Source: Bacteroidales bacterium (GTDB taxonomy: Bacteria > Bacteroidota > Bacteroidia > Bacteroidales > UBA932). From it: a stretch of DNA of 32,684 bases. Location of the stretch: NCBI GenBank assembly GCA_017398335.1, contig JAFQGK010000017.1:1-32684 (forward strand). The letters run 5' to 3'. Below, piece by piece: positions 1 to 8,562 of this stretch (the first letter of the stretch is position 1; each line of letters starts with the position of its first letter). Below the pieces are notes generated by a model. It did not search any database. It was not told where the DNA came from and saw nothing but the letters and a program-made list of their open reading frames with translations. The position numbers were made by a program, and so were the translations under genes.

Positions 1-13
1 AACTCTTCATTGT
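1..13 (-). rRNA. rrs: 16S ribosomal RNA, first 13 bases only
   Basis: Read on the minus strand, the window ends in ACAATGAAGAGTT. This matches the start of bacterial 16S rRNA (E. coli begins AAATTGAAGAGTTTGATC), and the rest of the gene lies outside the window. The upstream context supports the call: a strong promoter, a leader of about 170 bases without an ORF, and an AT-rich stretch just before the mature 5' end. The exact mature end is inferred by alignment with E. coli from memory. Confidence 0.85.
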
Positions 14-184
14 ATATTATAATATAATTCTTAGCTTGTCTCTGACACTCTCAATTCTTTCAAAAGAATCAACGCTTCTCGATAAATTGTTTTTCTCGGT
101 ACTTGCTTCTTGTACAGTAAAACAGTCTTTTCAATGAACTTGTCTTGCCAAACTTGAGGTTTGTTGTACCCCGTTTTTCGTTTG
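14..184 (-). other. rRNA operon leader
   Basis: This is the transcribed spacer between the rRNA promoter and mature 16S rRNA. It has no ORF. On the minus strand, positions 140-123 read AGTTCATTGAAAAGACTG, resembling the boxA-like GTTCTTTGACA element of Bacteroidota rRNA leaders that loads the antitermination complex; that identification is tentative. The AT-rich end next to the mature 5' end (about 14-35) could form half of an RNase III processing stem with sequence downstream of 16S, which cannot be seen here. Confidence 0.6.
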
Positions 185-190
185 GGATTG

Positions 191-221
191 CAAAGGTACG
201 ACTTTTTTCTTTACCTCCAAA
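191..221 (-). promoter_or_regulatory. rRNA operon promoter
   Basis: On the minus strand, TTTG at 221-218 is followed after exactly 19 bases by TACCTTTG at 198-191, a perfect match to the Bacteroidota housekeeping promoter TTTG-N19-TAnnTTTG. Transcription should start near 184. Directly upstream (225-265) lie three phased copies of an A-tract plus GTTG motif, about 12-13 bases apart, which may act like an UP element. Confidence 0.8.
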
Positions 222-267
222 TTTTTCTCAACTTTTTTTACAACTTTTTTTTACAACTTTTTTAACG

Positions 268-299
268 AAAAAATCAGCCGAAATTCATAATCAGCTGAT
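268..299 (-). terminator. Terminator of the beta-1,2-glucan operon
   Basis: On the minus strand, about 50 bases after the GH144 stop codon, ATCAGC (299-294) pairs with GCTGAT (278-273) across a 15-base loop and is followed by a run of six T (273-268). The stem is only 6 bp, so this is a modest terminator, but its position at the operon end and just before the rRNA promoter makes sense. Confidence 0.5.
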
Positions 300-347
300 C
301 CTCAAAGAAATATATTCTTAACAAATTCTAAGCATTTTTCATGAAAT

Positions 348-1667
348 TTATCGAGATATCCTGAATTTGAACCCAAGCATATCCAGTCCGTCATGAATTT
401 CCTGATTTTTCATAAAAAGATTCCAAAGAAGACCTGTACGATAATTCTCGATCATGATTACAATCGGTCCCTGGTCAATGGCAAGGTATGAAGTCGAGAA
501 CCATTCCTCGCTGAGGTTGAATGCATCATGGAAGCCATATTCACCAAACATCCTGTCCCCTAATATATAATAATAGTAATGGAGAGCATTCATACTCTCT
601 GCCGGGGTATACGGAAAAGAAGACAAAGCAGCTGTCGGCGCAATTGTTCCATAATCCTCGGTCGGAGAAGATGCAGCATATCCTCCTGGGATATCACTCG
701 CAGTAAGTCCCCATACATTCCGGCCATACCCTGACCACCCTTTCGGATTTTCCACACAATACTTATAATTGATCTTTGTCTGAGCAACATTCTGCTTCCA
801 ATAATCGGCATATGAATCAGAAAGTCCTCTAGGATCAAGCCCGAGGAAAGAATATTGGGCGAAGAACAGAGGTCCGCCATAATCAGGCCCGAGCGGCAAT
901 TCCAGATTAAAGTATTTACTGCCATTAGCCATAGCTCCGTCGCGTGCCCATCCTCTGTTATATACTTCCCTATCGATCGGATATGTAGGAGAGGAGGCGG
1001 CCAGGACATAGACGATCAGTCCCTCATTCCAGCCACTGACCGGAAGGTCCATCTCCCACCCGAAATCCGGCGACCAATGCCAATACAGAACATCCTTGCC
1101 GTTGGTATACCAGTTCCACTCGACAGTCTTCCAGATATTCCCTATTCCATTCCTGATCGCAGTCTCCACAGGATCGGAAGAATCGAAATACTGTCTTACG
1201 GCAAGAAGTCCCTGCAGGAGCAGAGCAGTCTCGACAATATCGCCACCATTATCTTTCGGGCTGAATGCCAATGCCTCGCCTGTATTCCCGTCCATCCAAT
1301 GAGGAAAGGCTCCATGAAATCTTTCGGCCTTATCTCCAAGAAAAGTCACGATTTTCAGCAACCTCTCTGCAGCCTGCTGGCGCGTAACAAATCCACGTTC
1401 GACCGCAACCGGAAATGTCATGACACCGAAACCGGAACCTCCGGTCGTAACGATATCCCCCGAACCGGTACGTTCCCTTGCAAGACCGGAAACCGGATGG
1501 GCATAATCCCAGAAATATCCGAACGTCTTCTCTTGTACAAGGGTAAGAAGCTCAGCATCAGTCATATAAGTCAAGCCACACACAGATTGGCCTACTGCGT
1601 CTACACAGGAACATTTGCAGGAGCTGAACACTGCAGATGTGATAAGAATAAAAAACAGACGTTTCAT
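348..1667 (-). CDS. GH144-type endo-beta-1,2-glucanase lipoprotein
   Basis: Predicted secreted glycoside hydrolase of the 'glucoamylase family' fold (Pfam Glycoamylase), the group holding GH144 endo-beta-1,2-glucanases, which cut beta-1,2-glucan into sophoro-oligosaccharides. The 439-residue protein has a lipoprotein signal, with the lipobox ending FSSC at Cys17, so it is probably anchored in the outer membrane. The rest is an Trp/Tyr/Gly-rich alpha/alpha-barrel sequence. Asp143, Glu146 and Glu215 keep the same spacing as the catalytic candidates I recall for Chitinophaga pinensis SGL (Asp139, Glu142, Glu211). It is last in an operon after GH3, susC and susD, ten bases beyond susD. The GH3 partner strengthens the substrate call. 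The family is sure; beta-1,2-glucan specificity is inference. Confidence 0.82.
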   Translation of the reverse strand: MKRLFFILITSAVFSSCKCSCVDAVGQSVCGLTYMTDAELLTLVQEKTFGYFWDYAHPVSGLARERTGSGDIVTTGGSGFGVMTFPVAVERGFVTRQQAAERLLKIVTFLGDKAERFHGAFPHWMDGNTGEALAFSPKDNGGDIVETALLLQGLLAVRQYFDSSDPVETAIRNGIGNIWKTVEWNWYTNGKDVLYWHWSPDFGWEMDLPVSGWNEGLIVYVLAASSPTYPIDREVYNRGWARDGAMANGSKYFNLELPLGPDYGGPLFFAQYSFLGLDPRGLSDSYADYWKQNVAQTKINYKYCVENPKGWSGYGRNVWGLTASDIPGGYAASSPTEDYGTIAPTAALSSFPYTPAESMNALHYYYYILGDRMFGEYGFHDAFNLSEEWFSTSYLAIDQGPIVIMIENYRTGLLWNLFMKNQEIHDGLDMLGFKFRISR

Positions 1668-1677
1668 ATCATAGATT

Positions 1678-3150
1678 TTAATAGCCCGGATTCTGTTCCA
1701 GATTCGGATTCAGCTGCCGCTGGTTGGCAGGAATCGGGAAGAGATTGTTCTTCCCCTCGACATATCCCTTGCCGGCAAGCACGGAGGCCGCCTGCCCCGT
1801 ACGGACCAGGTCGAAGAAACGGTCCTCCTCCATAGCGAATTCGGCCCTGCGTTCATCCCATACGTCCTGAAGAGTCACTCCGGAAAGCCTCTGAAGCTGA
1901 GCCCTGTCACGCACGATATTCACTGCATCTGCAGCAGAAAGTCCGCTTTTCCCCGGAACTGCCCCGTTCAGAAGAGCTTCAGCGTACATAAGTAGGACAT
2001 CTGAGTACCTGAGTATCCTCACATTATGATCAAATCCGTAGCCGTTATAACTCCAGTTATTATAATAAGAAGGAGTGTAGCATTTGCCGTTATAAACAGG
2101 ATTCGTGCATGTCGAAAGTATCTCATCACCTTCAGGAGTTATCGTACCACGATACAAAAGGGTAGTTGCCGGACGGACAACTTCATTACGCAAGCGATAA
2201 AAAGCTATCAGATCCTCACTAGGAGTACAGAATCCCCATCCCTGCAGGTTGGCTGGAGAGTTGCCGCGTGGTCCCTGTACATAGGCATATTCCAGATAAG
2301 GAGCGTCACCCATTATGTTGCCAAGTGTCGAACTCTGGATCTCGAACAAGGATTCCTTGCTGTTTTCGCCGTCAATGGAGAAAACTTCACGAAAGTCCGC
2401 CAACAGACCGAAACGGCCGGAAGTGATGATGTCATCTGCAAGCGCAGCCACCTCATTCCACTGTCCGGCATACATCATTGCCTTGGCTTTCAATGCTTTA
2501 GCAGTATAGACCGTAATCCTTCCTGCATCAGACTTAGGATAGGAGACAGGCAACACGGATACAGCATAATCCAGGTCTTCGGCAATGAAATCATATATTT
2601 CAGCCGCTTCCGCCTGCTTCAACGACGCAAGTTCTTCCGATGAAAGCACAGCATCCACCAACGGCACCCTTCCGAATGCCCTGACCAGATTGAAATACGC
2701 ATAAGCACGTATGGTCCTTGCCTCACCTTCACACCGGTCTATATTGACACGGGTTTCCGCATTCTGAATAGCCTCACGGAAAAGAGGCATCTGGGATATG
2801 GCATTATTGGCTGCACTTATTATCGAATAATATCCTGTCCATAAATCATTTACGATATAATTCGACGCATCGTAAGTAAAATTGTCAATGGCCTGGGCTG
2901 AAGGATTGTCCTCCGGCGAAGACCCCTTGTCTGCATTGTCCGACGTAATTTCAAACATACATATATACGGAAAGGAATGTGCATTTCCCGACCTGAGACT
3001 GGCGTATGCCGCACTCACAGGCTTGAATATGTTTTCTGCCTTGGAATAGTCTATACCCTCGGCCGGGGTCGTTCCCTCCGGTCTGATATTCAGGAAATCG
3101 GAGCAGGACGTTGCAATTAAAGTGAGTAGAATAAAAATATACCGTTTCAT
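1678..3150 (-). CDS. susD: SusD-like surface glycan-binding lipoprotein
   Basis: A 490-residue SusD/RagB family protein that caps the SusC channel at the cell surface and captures oligosaccharides. I chose the Met at 3150 because it starts a clear lipoprotein signal (MKRYIFILLTLIATSC, lipobox Cys16) followed by the usual SDFLNI segment; a start upstream at 3231 would bury the signal and overlap susC. The TPR-like N-terminal half and the C-terminal stretch with DERRAEFAMEEDRFFDLVRTG (about residues 432-452) are typical of the RagB/SusD fold. It lies 16 bases after susC and 10 before the GH144 gene. The glycan it binds is inferred from the neighbouring GH3 and GH144 genes. Confidence 0.93.
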   Translation of the reverse strand: MKRYIFILLTLIATSCSDFLNIRPEGTTPAEGIDYSKAENIFKPVSAAYASLRSGNAHSFPYICMFEITSDNADKGSSPEDNPSAQAIDNFTYDASNYIVNDLWTGYYSIISAANNAISQMPLFREAIQNAETRVNIDRCEGEARTIRAYAYFNLVRAFGRVPLVDAVLSSEELASLKQAEAAEIYDFIAEDLDYAVSVLPVSYPKSDAGRITVYTAKALKAKAMMYAGQWNEVAALADDIITSGRFGLLADFREVFSIDGENSKESLFEIQSSTLGNIMGDAPYLEYAYVQGPRGNSPANLQGWGFCTPSEDLIAFYRLRNEVVRPATTLLYRGTITPEGDEILSTCTNPVYNGKCYTPSYYNNWSYNGYGFDHNVRILRYSDVLLMYAEALLNGAVPGKSGLSAADAVNIVRDRAQLQRLSGVTLQDVWDERRAEFAMEEDRFFDLVRTGQAASVLAGKGYVEGKNNLFPIPANQRQLNPNLEQNPGY

Positions 3151-3166
3151 AACTGTCACATTGATT

Positions 3167-6166
3167 TTAGAACGACATTTTAAGTCCGAGAGTATATATT
3201 GCCTGCATCGGATAAGTGGATGTATCCACACCCGTAGCTATCGGTGAGCCGCTTATTTCAGGAGTAAAGCCGTTGTAGCGGAAATACGTATAAGGGCGCT
3301 GTGCTGTCAAGGATACACGTAAACCGCTCATCCACCGCACATTACGAAAAGTATATCCAACCTGCACATTCTGTATCCTTATATATGAGGCATCCTCAAC
3401 AAAAAACGAATTCGCCTGCTGGACATAGGCTGAATTATATGCAGCTGCGGAAGGATACGTATCGGACGGACGGTCCGGTCTCCACGCATTGCGGTAGAAA
3501 TCAAGATCATAATTGCCATCCGTGTAGACATCCCTGTTCATTCTCTTGGCATTCAGCACCTTGTTTCCGAGCTGTCCCTGAAATGATATCGAGAAATCGA
3601 GGTTCTTCCATATAAACCCGAAGTCGAATCCGCCGGTCAGCCAAGGGACAGGACTTCCAAGATAAGTCTTGTCCTCCTCATTGATGACACCATTACCATC
3701 TATATCCCTATACTTGAAATATCCAGGGCCTTTCACCTCCTGCTGCACCGGATATGCTTCTGCTTCCGCATCCGAAGCAAAGACTCCGTCTATTTCATAT
3801 CCCCAGAAGGATCCGATAGGATAGCCTTCCAAAGTCCTGGTCGAATAGCTGCCCCTGACGCTTGCTCCCGGGATATAATCCCTTCCGTCAAGATTCAGTA
3901 CCTTATTTGAAACAGTCGTCAGATTCATGCCTAAGCTATATGAAAAATCTTCGCCCGCCATATCCTGCCATCTCAAGGAAAGTTCCACTCCGGAATTTCT
4001 GACATTTCCGTTGTTACTGAGGAGTTCCGCCACACCTCCACCAGTCGCTATAGGAACATAAAAGACCACATTGTCAGTTGTCCTGTGGTAATAATCGACC
4101 TCACCGCTGAGCCGGCTGCCAAGAAAGGTAAAATCCAGTCCGACATCATACTCGCTCACAACCTCCCACCTCAGGAAGTTCTGAAGCACAGTCTGGGCTC
4201 CGATACCGTCCACAAGACTATCTCCGAAGACTCCGGATACAGCCGTACCTGTGCTTCCGAGTATTACGGTCGAATTGGCAGGGACTGAATCATTGCCAAG
4301 CTGACCCCAGCTTGCACGCAGCTTAAGGTAGTCCACAATGCTTTGACCGGACATGAACGGTTCGGATGTCAAGACCCAGCCAAGTCCCACAGACGGGAAA
4401 AATCCCCATTTCCTGTTATACTTGGAACTACCATCCGCCCTGAATGTAAACGTTGCCAGGTAGCGGTCCGCATAATTATATGTACCCCTTGTAAAGAAGG
4501 AGACGCCATGATAAAGATATGGAGCAGGGCTTGTGTCGGTTATGGACTGATTGGCTGACGAACCGTTGGAAATATACATGGCCTGACTGTCATAGCCTGG
4601 GACGCTTACGGCAGATCCGTTCATCGCAGTAAAGCGTTCTATCCTTACAGACTGTCCGAGCATAGCAGTAAAATTATGATTGCCGATCTTGTCGGCATAT
4701 GTTACAGTATTGTCAAGAATATGCCTGTCGCGCTGGCCGAATATCTTCGTAAGCGACGAGACCGACACACCCTGAGAGCCTCCGACAAAGTACTCAGGCA
4801 CATACCCCTGAGTCCTATAGGTCTGGAAATCAAGATTATAGGACGACTTCACATTCAGCTTATCTCCCAGGAAGTTCAACTGTGCATAAGTTGAGAATAT
4901 AAGATTCGTGCCCTTCTCCTTATTATCGACATATTGAGCCACAGCATATGGATTTGCATAAGAGTTGCCGAAACCATAGAGTTGCGGTGAATCATACTTC
5001 ACCGGGTAGGCCGACTTGTTTGAATCATTATAGACATCATACACCGGAGGATTGACGAATGCCTGGAAGAATGCATTATTGTCCGAACTTGTTCTCGTAT
5101 AGCGCGACACAAGAGCATTGACCCCGACATCCAGCCACGTAGTGACCGTCTGGTCCAGACGTGCCCTGAAATTGAGTCGGTCATATCCGTTTTCAGCCGC
5201 AAGAATGCCTTCCTGATTGAAATATGACATTCCCAAAGAATAATTTGTCCTGTCAGTGGCACCGGAGACATCAAGTGAATGATTATGAATCAACGCATTA
5301 CGCAACAATATGGAATACCAGTCAGTACTTGCCGGAAACTGAGACGGATCTTTCGGCACATATCCACCTACAGAAGCGTTCGCCTCATTAAGCATTTCCA
5401 CATATTGATTCCTGTCGGCAAGTTTCATCACATTGACAGGCACCTGCACGCCGGCATAGCCGTCATATGTGATGCTTGTCCTGCCAGCCACACCTCTTTT
5501 TGTCGTTATAATCACCACTCCGTTGGCAGCACGGACACCGTATATAGCTGATGCCGAGGCATCTTTCAACACAGTCATATCCTGAATGTCGTTCGGAGAT
5601 ATGAAGTCCAGATTATCGACAAAGACCCCGTCAACGATATAAAGAGGCTGCGCATAATCACCGATTGATCCCATTCCCCTGATCTTGACCGTAGGAGAAG
5701 AGCCAGGCACGCCACTGCCGATCACCTGCACACCCGCAACACGTCCTTGCACGGCTGCCAAGGGGTTCGGAGACAGATTCCTGCTGAGTTCTTCACCCTT
5801 GATATTTACTATCGGAGCTGTAAGGTCCTTGGATTTCTGCGTTCCGTATCCTACAACGATCGTTTCCTCCAGCATCTGCGCATCTGAATCCATCACGACA
5901 TCGATCCTGCTCCGCCCTTGCACCGGGATCATCTGCTCCTTGAAGCCGATACAGGTAAAAAGAAGCGATGCATCCTTGGGAACATCTATGGAATATTCAC
6001 CTTCCGCATCTGTGGTAGTTCCACGGTTGCTGTCCTTGTGCAGCACGAACACTCCCGGAAGAGGTTCTCCATCGGCATCTGTAACCTTTCCTCTGACTGT
6101 CACATCCTCAGCACGGGATGAAAGACAGATGAAAGATAAAAATATAATGAATAAAGTCCGTTTCAT
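3167..6166 (-). CDS. susC: SusC-like TonB-dependent outer membrane transporter
   Basis: A 999-residue SusC/RagA transporter that imports oligosaccharides across the outer membrane using TonB-ExbBD energy. Visible parts in order: a signal peptide (about 1-19, ending SSRA); a carboxypeptidase-regulatory-like beta-sandwich (about 22-100) with GKVTDADGEPLPGV; the SusC-type segment EETIVVGYGTQ before the plug; a plug domain (about 110-225) with the KDASASAIYGVRAANGVVII signature; then a long beta-barrel ending in an aromatic residue (LKMSF). It sits between the GH3 gene (32 bases upstream) and susD (16 bases downstream). Length is normal for the family. Substrate, probably beta-1,2-gluco-oligosaccharide, is inferred from the enzymes in the operon. 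Confidence 0.95.
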   Translation of the reverse strand: MKRTLFIIFLSFICLSSRAEDVTVRGKVTDADGEPLPGVFVLHKDSNRGTTTDAEGEYSIDVPKDASLLFTCIGFKEQMIPVQGRSRIDVVMDSDAQMLEETIVVGYGTQKSKDLTAPIVNIKGEELSRNLSPNPLAAVQGRVAGVQVIGSGVPGSSPTVKIRGMGSIGDYAQPLYIVDGVFVDNLDFISPNDIQDMTVLKDASASAIYGVRAANGVVIITTKRGVAGRTSITYDGYAGVQVPVNVMKLADRNQYVEMLNEANASVGGYVPKDPSQFPASTDWYSILLRNALIHNHSLDVSGATDRTNYSLGMSYFNQEGILAAENGYDRLNFRARLDQTVTTWLDVGVNALVSRYTRTSSDNNAFFQAFVNPPVYDVYNDSNKSAYPVKYDSPQLYGFGNSYANPYAVAQYVDNKEKGTNLIFSTYAQLNFLGDKLNVKSSYNLDFQTYRTQGYVPEYFVGGSQGVSVSSLTKIFGQRDRHILDNTVTYADKIGNHNFTAMLGQSVRIERFTAMNGSAVSVPGYDSQAMYISNGSSANQSITDTSPAPYLYHGVSFFTRGTYNYADRYLATFTFRADGSSKYNRKWGFFPSVGLGWVLTSEPFMSGQSIVDYLKLRASWGQLGNDSVPANSTVILGSTGTAVSGVFGDSLVDGIGAQTVLQNFLRWEVVSEYDVGLDFTFLGSRLSGEVDYYHRTTDNVVFYVPIATGGGVAELLSNNGNVRNSGVELSLRWQDMAGEDFSYSLGMNLTTVSNKVLNLDGRDYIPGASVRGSYSTRTLEGYPIGSFWGYEIDGVFASDAEAEAYPVQQEVKGPGYFKYRDIDGNGVINEEDKTYLGSPVPWLTGGFDFGFIWKNLDFSISFQGQLGNKVLNAKRMNRDVYTDGNYDLDFYRNAWRPDRPSDTYPSAAAYNSAYVQQANSFFVEDASYIRIQNVQVGYTFRNVRWMSGLRVSLTAQRPYTYFRYNGFTPEISGSPIATGVDTSTYPMQAIYTLGLKMSF

Positions 6167-6198
6167 ATTTTCCTTCTTGTTTCACAAATAATCATTAA

Positions 6199-8418
6199 TC
6201 AAGGCACAAGGGAGAAGGCTGTCTGAAGAAGGTCTGAAGACGAGCCGCCGACCATGACCCTGAAATCCCCGTCTTCTGTTCCGAAGGTCATGTCATGTCT
6301 CCAGAAAGCGAGCATATCTTCATCAATCACAAATTTTATCTTCCTTGACTCCCCTGGCGCCAGAATAACCTTCTCGAAGCCTTTGAGCAGCTTCACCGGA
6401 CGTGTCACGCTTCCGACCATGTCACGGATATAAAGCTGTACGGTTTCTTCTCCAGCCCACTTACCTGTATTAGTCACAGTCACCTGAGCCTCGATAGTGC
6501 TTCCCTTCTTCATTTCTGAAGATGATAAGGTAAGGTCCGAATATTTGAACTGAGTGTAGCTCAAGCCATATCCGAACGGATAAAGAGGGTCATTCGGGCT
6601 GTCAAGGTATCTGGATTTGTATTTTTCACTCGGCAGATATATCGGACGTCCTGTATTCTTTTCATAATAGAATATCGGAACCTGTCCTACATTTCTAGGG
6701 AAAGTCATTGTAAGCTTGCCTGACGGATTATACAGACCGAAGATGACATCAGTCACTGCCTCGGCACCCATTGTTCCAGGATACCATGCTTCAAGAATCG
6801 CATCTGCATCCTTGCTTTCCTCTTCAAGAACAAGAGGTCTTCCGTTCAGGAGGACCACTGCTACCGGTTTGCCCGTGGATGCAATCAGCCTCAGCAGTTC
6901 GCTCTGCACTCCCGGCACCCCGATATCCGTCCTGCTGGCAGCTTCACCGCTCCAGTCCCAGTCTTCCCCGATGACCATCAGCACCTTATCCGCCTTATTG
7001 ACGGCATCCATGGCAGCTGCATACCCACTTCTGTCATCACCCATCTTCCTGCAGCCTTCCGCATATATGACATTGGCAGGTCCGTTATAAGCCCTCACTG
7101 CATCCAGTATCGAACTCATGTCATCCCACTCACCGGCAGCCTTCCACGAACCAAGAAGGTCGCGACGGGAAGCCGCCAGTTCGCCGATCACGGCAATCCT
7201 GTCCCCGCGGTCAAAAGGCAGACATCCGTTATTCTTGAGAAGCACCATGCTTTTTCTGGCGACCTCACGCGACAGGGCCTTTATCTCAGGATCAGATACC
7301 ACTTCCTTTTCTCTGGCGGAATCACAATACAGATACGGATTATCGAAGAGACCAAGCTTTTCCTTTACATTCAGAATCCTTCTTACAGCCTCGTCTATAG
7401 TCCTTTCACTCACTATTCCAGACTCTACCAGTCCTCTCAGATAGGTGAAATACACCTCGCCCTGAAGATCCATATCCACACCTGCATTGACTGCCTTCAC
7501 ACCTGCCTCAGCATCATTCCTTGCATATCCGTGATGAACCATTTCATTTATTGAAGTATAGTCTGTGACTACAAAGCCCTGGAAATTCCATTCTCCCTTG
7601 AGAATATCCTTAAGCAGATATGCATTGCCCGTTGCAGGGACACCGTCATATTCATTGAAGGCCGTCATCACACTCAAGGCACCTGCATTGACTCCAGCCT
7701 TGTATGGAGGGAGATAAAACTCCCGGAACTGCCTCTCGGACATATCCACTGTATTGTAATCCCTGCCGGCGACCGGGGCTCCATAGGCGGCAAAATGCTT
7801 GACACAGGCCAGAACCGTGAGCGGATCTGCGAGATCGTCACCCTGGAATCCTTTCACGCGTGCTTCAGCAATCAGACTTCCCAGATATGGGTCTTCACCA
7901 GCCCCTTCGCTCACACGTCCCCAACGCGGGTCCACAGAAATGTCAACCATCGGAGCGAATGTCCAGTTTAGTCCGGAAGCAGCTGCCTCTGCAGCGGAAG
8001 CGGCAGCAGACCTCCTCATCAGATCCAGATCCCAAGAACAACTCTCACCAAGCGCTATCGGGAATATGGTTTTATGGCCATGCACTACGTCATATCCGAA
8101 CATCAGAGGGATCCCGAGACGGGACTCTTCCACCGCAACCCTCTGAAGTTCACGGATATAATCGACTGTATAGGCATTGAACACATTTCCACATCTTCCA
8201 CTTCTGATATCATCCAGATATCCTTCACGTATTGTCGGACCTGTCACATCCCAGTCGCTTGTAAACAGGACCATCTGACCTATCTTTTCATCAAGGGTCA
8301 TTATATTCAGAAGGGAATCGACCCTCGGATCGACGTTCTTCAGATCCGACTCCTGTCTGCCGCCACAGGATGTGACAATCAAGGCAGACGCTAAAACAAA
8401 TAGAACTAGACGTTTCAT
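6199..8418 (-). CDS. bglX: GH3 beta-glucosidase (BglX-like) lipoprotein
   Basis: A glycoside hydrolase family 3 exo-enzyme releasing glucose from beta-linked oligosaccharides; GH3 enzymes of such loci (for example BT_3567 of Bacteroides thetaiotaomicron, from memory) act on sophorose-type beta-1,2-oligosaccharides. The Met at 8418 begins a lipoprotein signal with lipobox VTSC (Cys18), giving 739 residues; an upstream Met at 8490 is less likely. The order is the TIM barrel, the alpha/beta sandwich and a fibronectin-III-like C-terminal domain. The nucleophile should be the Asp of VVTDYTS (about 286) and the acid/base the Glu of SGEAASRTD (about 492). It is first in the GH3-susC-susD-GH144 operon. 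Family certain, linkage inferred. Confidence 0.92.
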   Translation of the reverse strand: MKRLVLFVLASALIVTSCGGRQESDLKNVDPRVDSLLNIMTLDEKIGQMVLFTSDWDVTGPTIREGYLDDIRSGRCGNVFNAYTVDYIRELQRVAVEESRLGIPLMFGYDVVHGHKTIFPIALGESCSWDLDLMRRSAAASAAEAAASGLNWTFAPMVDISVDPRWGRVSEGAGEDPYLGSLIAEARVKGFQGDDLADPLTVLACVKHFAAYGAPVAGRDYNTVDMSERQFREFYLPPYKAGVNAGALSVMTAFNEYDGVPATGNAYLLKDILKGEWNFQGFVVTDYTSINEMVHHGYARNDAEAGVKAVNAGVDMDLQGEVYFTYLRGLVESGIVSERTIDEAVRRILNVKEKLGLFDNPYLYCDSAREKEVVSDPEIKALSREVARKSMVLLKNNGCLPFDRGDRIAVIGELAASRRDLLGSWKAAGEWDDMSSILDAVRAYNGPANVIYAEGCRKMGDDRSGYAAAMDAVNKADKVLMVIGEDWDWSGEAASRTDIGVPGVQSELLRLIASTGKPVAVVLLNGRPLVLEEESKDADAILEAWYPGTMGAEAVTDVIFGLYNPSGKLTMTFPRNVGQVPIFYYEKNTGRPIYLPSEKYKSRYLDSPNDPLYPFGYGLSYTQFKYSDLTLSSSEMKKGSTIEAQVTVTNTGKWAGEETVQLYIRDMVGSVTRPVKLLKGFEKVILAPGESRKIKFVIDEDMLAFWRHDMTFGTEDGDFRVMVGGSSSDLLQTAFSLVP

Positions 8419-8562
8419 AACACTATCACTTAAGCCGGCAACCGGCATACTAACCGCCAGCACAATTGCATTTCGTATGCCAATCAACAATTTTCATCGT
8501 TCCGGAAAATCATTTATGGATTTTTTTGTTAAATTTGTGGATTCGCAAGCATTGATACCGAT
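8419..8562. promoter_or_regulatory. Divergent control region with a GGCATAC dyad
   Basis: This gap separates the glucan operon (minus) from the glycosyltransferase operon (plus). For the plus strand, TAAATTTG at 8530-8537 fits the -7 box TAnnTTTG and would start transcription about 20 bases before the ATG at 8563; no good TTTG lies 19 bases upstream. For the minus strand I found no consensus promoter. A perfect 7-bp inverted repeat, GGCATAC (8444-8450) and GTATGCC (8475-8481), has arm centres 31 bp apart, about three helical turns, and is a candidate operator of the glucan operon. A shorter dyad, GCCGG-CAA-CCGGC, lies at about 8434-8446. Confidence 0.45.

Noticed and set aside
855-1835. 326-codon plus-strand ORF
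   Set aside because: It lies opposite the GH144 and susD genes, has no start signal or domain, and is rich in Arg, Pro and Ser as expected for an antisense reading of a real gene.
3151-3231. Upstream start for susD
   Set aside because: It would overlap the end of susC and place the lipoprotein signal internally; the Met at 3150 gives a standard SusD start.
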